Shown here: positions 41,201 to 52,985 of the stretch, in pieces | Position numbering within the stretch: position 1 is the first letter of the stretch | How the letters are laid out: every line of letters begins with the position of its first letter | Source of the DNA: Microglena sp. YARC | Lineage: Eukaryota > Chlorophyta > Chlorophyceae > Chlamydomonadales > Chlamydomonadaceae | Direction of reading: 5' to 3' | Length of the DNA: 64,000 bases | Assembly (NCBI GenBank): GCA_022414725.1 | Contig: CM039463.1 | Location: 74,188,009 to 74,252,008 of the forward strand | Made by a program: the position numbers and the translations under genes | Notes under the pieces: model-generated | What the model saw: the letters and a program-made list of their open reading frames with translations, nothing else | The model's database searches: none | Told to the model about the DNA's origin: nothing

Positions 41201-44200
41201 TTGTACATCATTAACAATCACTTTTTAACCATTGTACATCAGGCAGCTCAACCCCCTTGATGACGACGAAGAGCACCGTGCCGCACAACAGCGCCGCACC
41301 TCGGATGATTCCAGCAAGCGGAGCGCCAGCAGGGACATGGACAGCTCAGCGCCGGCCGCTGAGCTGTACAGTGACAGCTCCGGAACCGCTGGCAACAGGG
41401 TGGCGATTGCCCAGGAGGTGTTGAAGCTGGGGTACCGCCTGTTCCCACGTGTAGTGCTGTCCTGCTGCCTCCAGTCGTTCAAGGGGGGGGACTCCAACCT
41501 ATATAGCGGGTCTGTCATCTTTTTCAGAGACTATCTGCTTCTAGAGACCCCAGGCTGCAGTAGTGGTAGCGGGAGGCCTGGGGGCGAGAGAGGAGGGGAG
41601 GGGGCTGCGCCCCCCCCTGCTGCCAGCAAGGCACGAGGATGCTGCCTTGCGGCTGAGGTGCTGAATGAGCTGCCGGACACGAAGCACTGGTTGAGGCAGG
41701 TCATCTTCAGCATTAGCAAAGGTGGGTGGGCGTAGGGTGGGTGGTGGGGCGGGTTGGGGTGGTGGTGTGGTGGGTTGTGTGGTGTGGGTTGTGGTGATGG
41801 TGTGCTGAATGAGCTGCTGGACACAAAGCACTGGTTGAGGCAGTCATCTTCAGCATTAGCAAAGGTGAGTGGGCGTTAGAGGGGGACAGGTTGGGACCCC
41901 CCCTCACCCAATTCCCCCCCCCCCCCCCCTCCCCCTCTCCTACCCCCTTATTCCCTCCCCCCTCCCCCCTCCTGCCCTCTCATTCCTCCCCCCCTCCCCC
42001 TCCCCCCTCCCCCTCATCCCCACCCCTCACCCCTCCTTCCCCAGACAAGCGTGTGCGCCGCCACCACCGCCACCCCACCACACCCCTCACCTCACCACCT
42101 CTCACTCCTCCCCCTTCCTGCCCATACAAGCGTGTGGTTGGTGCTAAGGACATCTACAGTTACTTGGACACGCTGCTCGAAGCTGGTCACCCAACACTGA
42201 TCAATTCACCCACACCAGCGGCGCACCACCACTGCCACCACCCAACCTACAACCACAAACTGTTAAACAAGCCTACACCCACGCCAACCACCAACCTTAC
42301 ACCCCCATACCCCACACCAGCAGCGCCACCCCACTGCAAACACCCAGCCTTACCCCCCCCCCCCCCCCCCCTAACTCCCGCCCCCCACCCTCACCCTCCC
42401 TGCCAGACAAACGAGTGGTTGGTGCTAAGGACATCCACAGTTACTTGGACAAGCTGCTGAAGCTCGTCACCCCCACACTGGTCAACAAGCCCGCACCAGC
42501 GCCACACCACCCGCCACCACCACTCGCCCCAGTCTCGCTCTGAGAGTGGCGGGTCGGGTAGGGACCGTTCGCATGGTCCTGGGACAGAAACGTGAGTTGT
42601 ATGTGAGTTGGTCGGTTGTGAGTTGGTTGGTTGTGAGTGGCGGTCGGGTAGGGACCGTGGCTCAATGGTGCTGGGACAGAAACGTGAGTTGGTTGGTTGT
42701 GAGTTGGTTGTGAGTTGGTTGGTTGTGAGTGGCAGGTCGGGTAGGGGGAGTGGTCATGGTGCTGGGACAGAAACGTGAGTTGGTTGGTTGTGAGTTGGTT
42801 GTGAGTTAGTTGGTTGTGAGTGGCGGGTCGGGTAGGGGGAGTGGTCATGGTGCTGGGACAGAAAGGTGAGTTGGTTGTGAGTTGGTTGGTTTGTCAAGTG
42901 TGACGAGGCCAACGTAGGTACCTCTAGATTTAGCAAGCTAGTTTCAGCAGAGTATTTAAAGAGTGATGTGTGATGTGAGTTGACTCATAGATTGAAGTGT
43001 GAAATTAGTTGACTTTTAGAGTGAAGTGTGACGTGAGTTGAATTTTAGAGTGATGTGTGATGTGAGTTGAATTTTAGAGTGAAGTGTGACGTGAGTTGAA
43101 TTTTAGAGTGATGTGTGATGTGAGTTGACTTTTAGAGTGAAGTGTGACGTGAGTTGACCTCCCCCACTCCCCCACTCCATGATCTAACAGTACGCACACC
43201 CTCCTCCTCCAGCCCCTCCGCCCCCCACTCCATGTTCTAACAGTACCGCACACCCTGCCCCCTCCAGGCCCCCTCCGCCCCCCACTTTTGATGTTCTAAC
43301 AGTACCTCACACCCTCCCTCCCCAGGCCCCCTCCGCCCCCACTCCACCCCCCCTGGAGGCCCCTGCCCCCAAGCCGCCCCCCACTCCGAAACCGACCCAT
43401 CCTCTCAGTTCATTGGCCGTGGCGGCCCTATCTGTCGCTCGGACGCGTGCCTTTTTATAGGGGGCCTGCCCCCCCCGCTGGCCGAGACCACTCTGCGAGA
43501 AGAGTGTAGCAAGCACGGTGATGTGGAGAGTGTGCACATGTTCCAGGCTGGCAGCCAGACCCCATTCCTGAGCCATGGGGAAGCTTACGTCGTTTTCTCA
43601 TCTGTAAGGTGCGACCCCCCCCCCCCCACCCCACCCCCACCCCCCACCCACCCACGGCACCCACACACACATACACCACCCTTCCCTCCCACCCCCATCT
43701 ACACAGAAACACACACACACATAGTAATGATACACATACACAAACATCCACCCACCCACACCGACACCCACCCACCCGACACCACACCCCACCCGACACC
43801 CACGCATGACACACACATGACTGCAGCCATCTGCTACGAAAGCATGGTCGCCACCCCCTTTTGGACCTGGCCCCTCCATCACCTCAAACACCCTAGCACC
43901 CTCCCCCCATCCACACACCACTCTCCACTTAACCACCCACCCACCCACCACCCACCACCATCCACACCCACCACGCCACACACACAGGGATGGCCGCCAT
44001 CTGCTACGAGAGCATGGTCGCCACGACCCACCACACAAACACCACCACAAACATCCCCGCCCTCCCTACTCCGCCCCCCTATACCCCCCCCACACACACA
44101 AACCACACACTCGCACCCACACACAGAGATGCAGCCATCTGCTACAAGAGCATGGTCGCCACGACCCCTTTGGACCTGGCCGCCCGCTGTTCATCGAATT

Positions 44201-47200
44201 CTGCTCGTCCCCCCCCCCCCCCACTTCCCCCCCCCCCCCCCCCCACACCACCCACCCACCCACACACACAAACACCCCCCTCAACCCCCCCCTCCCCACA
44301 CACACCCACACCCCTCACCCCCACCACCCCACATCCCACCCAACACACACAGGGATGCCGCATCTGCTACAAGAGCATGGCCGCACGACCCACCCCCACA
44401 AAACACCACCACAAACATCCCCGCTCCCTACTCCGCCCCCCTATCCCCCCAACACACAAACCCACACACCCGCACACCCCACACAGGGATGCCGCCATCT
44501 GCTACGAGAGTATGGTCGCCACGACCCCCTTTGGACCTGGCCGCCCGCTTTTCATCGAATTCTGCTCCTCTCTCCCCCCTTGTGCCCCCTCCTCCTCCGC
44601 CACCACCAGCAAGGCACCACCCGCCCCCCCACAAACTTCGTGTGGGTGGCGGGCACACACAGCCCGGAGTTGGTTGTGCGTGCTATTCAGGAAGCACACC
44701 TGCCATCACCACAGCAGATCCTGAGGGTGTCAGGCAGTGCACCAGGTGCGTACTGGTGGTGGTGGTGTGTGTGTGTATGTGTGGGTGGTGGTGTGAGGGT
44801 GTTCGTGGTGGGTGGGTGGGTAGGGTGGGTGGGTGTGGTGGTGCGGGGGGGGGGGGGGGGGGGGGGGGGGTATTAGTGTGTGGTGGTTTTGGGTGGGGGT
44901 GGGGGGGTGGGGGGTGGAGGGCATTTGTGAGGAGGTGGGTTTGTATATGAGTTGCTGGTGGTGGGGGGTGAGGGGGTGGGGGGGCAGGCACTCACAGCCC
45001 GGAGTTGGTGGTGCGTGCTATTCAGGAAGCACACCTGCCCTCACCAAAAACAGATCCTGAAGGGTGTCAGGCAGTGCACCAGGTTGCGTGCTGGTGGTGG
45101 TTTGTGTGTGTGTATTTGTGTGTGTATGTGGGTGGGGGTGAGAGGTAGTGGGTGGCGGGCACACACAGCCCGGAGTTGGTTGTGCGTGCTATTCAGGAAG
45201 CACACCTGCCCTCACCACAACAGATCCTGAGGGTGTCAGGCAGTGCACCAGGTGCGTGGTGTGTGTGTGTGTGGGTGGGTGTGTGGGTGGGGTGGGGGGG
45301 TCATATTAGGGTGGTGGTGGTGTGTGGTGTGTGTGAGGGTGGGTGGGTGGGGGGGTGGGTGGGGCATATTAGTTGGTGGTAGTGTGTGGTGTGTGTGCGT
45401 GTGTGTGGTGGTGGTGGGGTGGGGGGATGTAGGTAAGGAGTGTGGGGGGGTATGTGGGTGTGGGGAGGGGGGTTGTGGGTTTGTATGGGGTGGGGGGGGG
45501 GGGGGGGGGGGGGGGGGTATGTGGGTGTGGCGGGCACACACAGCCCGGAGTTGGTGGTGCGTGCCATTCAGGAAGCACACCTGCCTCACCACAACAGATC
45601 CTGAGGGTGTCAGGCAGTGCACCAGGTGGGGTGTGTGTTAGTGGGGGGTGAGGTGAGGTGGGGGGTGGGAGGTGCATATTGGTTGGTGGTGGGTGTGTGG
45701 TGTGTGTATGTGTGTGGTGATAGTGGTGGTGGGGGGGGAGGGGGGAGGTAAGGAGTGGTGCGTGCCATTCAGGAAGCACACCTGCCCTCACCACAACAGA
45801 TCCTGAGGGTGTCAGGCAGTGCACCAGGTGGGTGCTGGGAGTGTGTATGCTGGTGTGGGGGTGGGGGTGGGGGTGCACGGGTAGGCAGATGGGTGGATGG
45901 GGTACCATCCCTAACCCACCCCACACCTATCCACCCTATCCCCCCCTACCCCCCATCAAACCCCCCCACCAGGTTCTCTCTCGAGAATCTGAGCTCCCCA
46001 CGCCATCCAACACATTGTGGATTGCCTCATACTACACCCCCCCCCCACCCTAACCCCCCACCACCACCACCCCCATCACAATCCAACCCCCCCCACCCCA
46101 CCCCCCCCCCCCACCCCACCCCCCACAACATCCAAACACACCCCAGGTCTCCTTCTTGAGAATCAGAACTCCCACCCACCCCCTCACACACACCCCACAC
46201 ACACCCAGGTCTCCTCCTCAAGAACCAGAGCTCCCCCACGCCATCCAAACACATTGTGGACTGCCTCATACTACCCACCCCACCTCCACCCTATCCAGCC
46301 CTAAGCCCCCAACCTCTGTATCCACCCTAACCACCCCACCCCACTACCCAGGTCTCCTTCTCGAGAACCAGAGCTCCCCCACGCATCCAACACATTTGTG
46401 GAATGCCTCATACTCCCCCCCCCCCCCCCCCCCCTCCTCCCTATCCACCCCTAACCACCACCCCCCACCTACCCAGGTTCTCTTCTCGAGAACCAGAGCT
46501 CCCCCACGCCATCCAACACATTGTGGATTGCCTCATACTCCACCCCCCCCTCCTCGCCTAATTCCACCCCTTACCCACCCACCCCACCCTACCCAGGTCT
46601 CCCTTCTCGAGAACCAGAGCTCCCCCACGCCATCCACACATTGTGGATTGCCTCATACCCCCCCCCCCCCCCCCCCCTCCCTCGCCCTATCCACCCCTAA
46701 CCCCACCCACCACCTTACCCAGGTCTCCTTCTCGAGAACCAGAGCTCCCCACGCCATCCAACACATTGTGGATTGCCTCATACTCCCCCCCCCCCCCCCC
46801 CCCCCTCCCTCCCCTATCCACCCCTAACCACCCACCCACCCTACCCCAGGTCTCCTTCTTGAGAACCAGAGCTCCCCCACGCCATCCAACTCATTGTGGA
46901 TTGCCTCATACTCCCCCCCCCCCCCTCCCTCGCCTATCCACCTAACCCACACCACCCCACCCTACCCCAGGTCTCCTTCTCGAGAACCAGAGCTCCCCCC
47001 ACGCCATCCAACACATTGTGGATTGCCTCATCGAGCGCCTCACACCGAGCCTCAAGCCAAACAGGGCCCCCATTCAGCTACCCGCTCAGCTACACGCGCC
47101 AGGTCAGCCTAGCTACCAAGGTCAGACCCCCACCCGGGGGACCCCGTCCGGGCCCTCCACTCCAGGGGGGGCTGGGACCCCCTCAGCACTACAGCCGCAG

Positions 47201-50200
47201 CAGTACACTCAGCAGCAGATGGCCATGGACGCTCAGATGGTGGCAGGTGGGTGTGGGTGGTTGGGTGTGAGTGTGTGTGTGTTTGGTGGCAGGTGTGTGC
47301 GGGTGGTTAGATGTGTGTGTGTGTGTGTTTGGTGGCAGGTGTGTGTTGGGATGTGTGTGTATGTTTTTATGCGTTTGTGTGTGTGTTTGTCGCCAGGTGG
47401 CAGGTGGGTGTGGGTGGGTGGCCGTGGATGCTCAGATGGTGGCAGGTGGGTCTGGGTGGTTGTGTGTGTGTGCGTGTGTGGTTGTGTGTGTGGGTTTGGG
47501 TGGCAGGTGGGTGTGTTTGGATGTGTGTGTTTGGTGGCAGGTGGGTGCGGGTGGTTGGGTGTTTGTTTGTATGGGTGTGTGTGGGTGGTGTGGGAGCGGG
47601 AAAGATGGTGGCAGGTGGGTCTGGGTGGTTGGTTGGGTGTGGGTGGGTGGGTGGGGGCAGGTGGCAGGTGTGTTTGGTGTAGTAACTGTGTGTGTGCTTG
47701 GTGGCAGGTGTGTTTTGGTGTAGTATGTGTGTGTGCTTGGTGGCAGGTGTGTTTGGTGTAGTACTGTGTGTGTGCTTGGTGGCAGGTGTGTATGTGCTTG
47801 GTGGCAGGTGGCAGGTGGGTGTGTGGGTGGTCATACTGAGTGTTTGGGTGTGTGTGTTTGGTGGCAGGTGTGTGTGTGGTGGGTGGGTGTGTGGGTTTGT
47901 ATGTGTGTGTGTTTGTTTGTGTGCTTGGTGACAGGTGGTGTGGTGGTTGGGTGTGTGGGTGGGTGAGGGAAGGCGTGGGTGGGTGCGTGGGTATGGGGGT
48001 GGGAAAGATGGTGGGAGGTGGTTTTGGTGTCATAATGTGTGTTTGGGTGTGTGTGTCTGTATGTGTGCGTGTGTTTGGTGGCAGGTGGCAGGTGGTTGGG
48101 TGAGTGTGGGGACGCTCAGATGGTGGTAGGTGGGTCTGGTGTCATACTGTGTGTTTAGATGTGGGTGTGTGTTTGGTGGCAGGTGGGTGTGGTGTTATAC
48201 TGTATGTTTGGATGTGTGGGTGCTTGGTGGGAGGTGTGGGTTGTGGGGTGTGTGTGTGGGTAGGGTGTGTAGGTGGGTGTGAGTTGGTGTGGGGGCGAGA
48301 ATATAGTGGTATGTGGGTTAGGTGTCTTACTGTATGTTTGTATGTTTGTGGAAGGGGGTAAGGGGAGGCGTGTGGTTGGGTGTGGGTGGTTGAGTGGTAT
48401 GGTGTCAGGGCGGGAAAGATGGTGGCATGTGGGTTTGGTGTCATACTGTATGTTTGGATGTGTGTTGTAGGGGGCCGGGTGGGTGTGGGTGGTGGGGTGT
48501 GGGTGTGTGAGTGGGGTGTGGGTGGTGGGGTGTGGGTGTGAGTTGGTGTGGGTGTGGGTGGTGGGGTGTGGGTGGGGTGGGGTGTGGGGTAGGGGTGTGG
48601 GGTGTGAGTTGGTGAGTTGGGGTGGGGTGTGGGTGGTGGGGTGTGGGTGTGAGTTGGTGGGTGGATATGGTGTGGGGGCGGGAAAGATGGTGGCAGGTGG
48701 GTGTGGGTGGTGTCATACTGTGTGATTGGATGTGTTTGTGTGTGTGTTTGGTGGCAGGTGGCAGGTGGGTGTGTGTGGGTGGGTGGGTGGGTATGGACGC
48801 TCAGATGGTGGCAGGTGGGTGGGGGCAGGGTCGAACTATGTGATTGGATGTGTTTGTGTGTGTGTTTGGTGGCAGGTGGCAGGTGGGTGTGGTTGGGTGT
48901 GAGTGTGTGTGGGTGGGTGGGTATGGACGCTCAGATGTGGCAGGTGGTGGGGACATGGTCAAACTGTGTTTTTTGGATGTATGTGTGTTTTGGTGGCAGG
49001 TGCAGGTGGGTGTGGGTGGTGGGGGAACGCTCAGGTGGTGGCAGGTGGGTGTGTGGGTGGTCATACTGAGTGTTTGTGTGTGTGTTAGTAGTTGTATGTG
49101 TAGTCAAAGTGTGTGTGTGGTCATACTGAGTGTTTGTGTGTGTGTTAGTAGTTGTGTGTGTAGTCAAAGTGTGTGTTTGGATTTGTGTGTGTGTGATTGG
49201 CGGCAGGTGGGTGTGGGAACAATCAGATGGTCGCAGGTGTGTGTGTCTGTCTGGATGTGTGTGTGTGTTTGGTGGCAGGTGGGTGTGGGAACAATCAGAT
49301 GGTCGCAGGTGTGTGTGTGTCTGGATGTGTGCGTATGTTTGTATTGCTACAGTGCGTATTGCCACCAAACACACACACGAACACATACACATCCTAACAT
49401 ACAGTTTGAGACCAACCACTGTAGCACACAAACACACAAGTAACATACACTCCCCACCACCACCCACCCACCACCACATCCACCACCACCACCACCCACC
49501 ACCACCACCACCAACACACGCACATCACACATCACACACAACTACACACACACACATACAACACACACAACACAAATCAATATACAAAGGCACACAAAGC
49601 ATCCATCTTACCTTAACCGACTTAAACATCTCACTTTCCACCCCGTATCTAATCAATCCCCAGGTGGCGCGGTCACGCTGTGGGTGGGCAACCTGAACAA
49701 GAGTGTGGGGGAGCACACACACACACACACAAACCTCCCCCCCCCCCCCCCCCACACCACCACACACACACACCTTAAACATCCTACTTGCCACTCTGTA
49801 TCAATCTCCAGGTGGCGCGGTCACGCCGTGGGTGGGCAATCTAAACGATAGTGTGGGAGAGGACACGCACACACGTACACGCACACATACATACACACAC
49901 ACACGTACACACACACACACACATACATACACACACACACGTACACGCACGCACACAAACACATACATACATACACACACACACGTACACGCACACACAC
50001 ATACATACACACACAAGTAATATAGACGCACGCACAATAAAACATCCCACTTACCACCCGTATCCAATCAATCCCGGGTGGCGGTCACGCTGTGGGTGGG
50101 CAACCTGAACGAGAGTGTGGGAGAGTTCACAACATCACACAAACAGACACACAACACACACATAGACACAAATAACATACACAAATAACATAGACACACA

Positions 50201-50248
50201 CACACACACACACACAACATAGACACAAACACATACACAAATAACATA

Positions 50249-50305
<57 letters not shown>

Positions 50306-50336
50306 CATAGACACAAACACATACACAAATAACATA

Positions 50337-50375
<39 letters not shown>

Positions 50376-52952
50376 CATAGACACAAACACATGCACACAT
50401 AACATAGACTCACTGACCCAATCCAAACATAGCCAAAGGCACACAAACCAAACTACTTACCACCCCATAATCAATCCCCAGGTGGCGCGGTCACGCTGTG
50501 GGTAGGCAACCTGAACGAGAGTGTGCGTGAGGAGGAGCTGCTAGCGTACTTCGGCCACTTTGGTGAGGTGACATCGTACCGCTTTATTCGGAGTAACCAT
50601 TGTGTGTTCATCGACTTCCAGCACCCCAAGGCCGCTGCCGAAGCTAGGAGGGCGTCCAATGGGATGATGATCGGCCCACAGGCTATTCGGGTGGAGTGGA
50701 AGGTAGGTCATGCAGGGAGAAAGGGGTTAAGTAAAGTGGGGTTACTAAATATTTGAGACATTTTAATGTTTGTGGGCACTGCCTTTTAACTCACTACTGC
50801 CAGCCAAGCAAACCAACCCTATTCGGGTGGAGTGGAAGGTGGGTCACGGAGGGAGAAAGGGGTTCAGTAAAGCGGGGTTACTGACTATTTGAGACATTTT
50901 AATGTTCTGACCTGACCACTGCCAAGCCAAGGCGGCAGCCGAAGCTAGGAGGGCGTCCAATGGGATGATGATCGGTCCACAGGCTATTCGGGTGGAGTGG
51001 AAGGTAGGTCATGCAGGGAGAAAGGGGTTAAGGAAAGTGGGGTTACTAAATATTTGAGACATTTTAATGTTTGTGGGCACTGCCTTTTAACTCACTACTG
51101 CCAAGCCAAGCCAAACCAAACCCTATTCGGGTGGAGTGGAAGGTGGGTCACGGAGGGAGAAAGGGGTTCAGTAAAGCGGGGTTACTGACTATTTGAGACA
51201 TTTTAATGTTCTGACCTGACCACTGCCAAGCCAAGCCAAGGCGGCAGCCGAAGCTAGGAGGGCGTCCAATGGGATGATGATCGGTCCACAGGCTATTCGG
51301 GTGGAGTGGAAGGTAGGTCATGTAGAGAGAAAGGTTTGTGGGCAGTGCCTTTTAACTCACCATTGCCAAGCCAAGCCAAACCAAGGCGGCAGCCGAAGCT
51401 AGGAGGGCGTCCAATGGGAATGAGATCGTCACAGGCTATTCGGGTGGAGTGGAAGGTGTGTCATGTATGGAGAAAAGGCGTTAAGTAAAGTGGGTTTTAA
51501 CTAAAACACTGCCAAGCAGCCTAGCCAACACAAGGCTGTTCGGGTGGTAAAATGAAGGTGGTTATGTAGGGGAAAAGGGTTAAGTATAAATGGGTTTACT
51601 GACCTTCTAAGGCAATTGTAATGTTCTGAATTGACCATTGCCAAGCCGACCCAAGGCGGCTGCCGAAGCTAGGAGGGCGTCCAATGGGATGATGATTGAT
51701 CCACAGGCTATTCGGGTGGAGTGGAAGGTGTGTCATGTATGGAGAAAGGCGTTAAGGCAAGTGGGGTTACTAACTATTTGAGACATTTAAATATTTTTGG
51801 CACTGCCTTTAACTCACGCACCGCCAAGCCAAACCAAACCAAAAACCCTAAAGCCTATAACAGGTGGAGTGGTTGGTGGTCATGTAGGCGGAACGCGGGT
51901 GAAGTAAAGTGGGCTTATTGACTTTTTAAGGCTTTTTAATGTTCTGAACTGACCACTGCCAAGCCGAGCCAAGGCGGCAGCCGAAGCTAGGAGGGCGTCC
52001 AATGGGATGATGATCGGCCCACAGGCTATTCGGGTGGAGTGGAAGGTGCGTCATGGAGGGAGAAAGGGGTTAAGGCAAGTGGGGTTACTAGCTATATACC
52101 GAGGGGGGGGCAGGAATAAAGTTGGCTGACCGCACGTTCGGAAGTTGTTTATTTTGACCCCCGGGGACGCCCCCACCCACCCAACACCCACCCACCCCGC
52201 CCCCTCTTTGGAACCTCATATCTAGACACCCAGGCAGTATTACATAGTGAAAGGGGGGTCCACTGAGACATCATCTCGGCCAAGGCCTTTCCAACCATAC
52301 AACAAAAAACTTATAAATAACATGTCAAGTTTTTGGACAAAGTTATTTAGATTTTAGTATTTTTACAACTTTCTTGGGCGCTCAGCAGTGTCCAGGCGCC
52401 CTTGGAGAAGATCGACAACACGAAAATCGACTGAAGGCGTTTTTTTATCTGTCTTTTTTATCTTATCGTCATCATTATCATGGCATTGATCTACTCAACT
52501 TGTATTCTGGGCTGATGGCTCGCTCGGGTGTGGTGTGGTGTGTTTTTTGGGTGGGGTGGGGGGGTGGGGGGGAGGGGGGGGAAGGCTGGGGGGGTGGGGT
52601 GAGGGGGTGGGGGGGCTCGAGTGCTCGACTCCCAGGCTCGACTGCTTTAGGAACTTCGTACGGTAGGGGGCCGAATTCAGACGCCGTTGCGCGCGCGGCC
52701 TTTTTCCGCCCAACTGCCGCTCGTATCCAAGCTGGACGCGGGAGGTCTGGGTGACCGTCAGACCTGGCGTCCAGCCTGGATGTACCTTCACAGGAGATTC
52801 ACCAATACACCCTTGTGTCACTAACTCACGACTTCAGATTTGTAACCCCTTCTCGTCGATACCTTCTCAATGGTGTACGTCACGCTCAAAAAATTCGCCA
52901 CTGCAAAGAAAGTTACACGAGGTTACAAATAAAATTGAATACGGCGGACAAC

Positions 52953-52985
<33 letters not shown>

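Noticed and set aside
47018..47761. 247-codon frame taken as a single exon
   Set aside because: Only the part to 47246 is exon H. A GTGGGT donor follows, and the rest is TG-rich donor-echo sequence.
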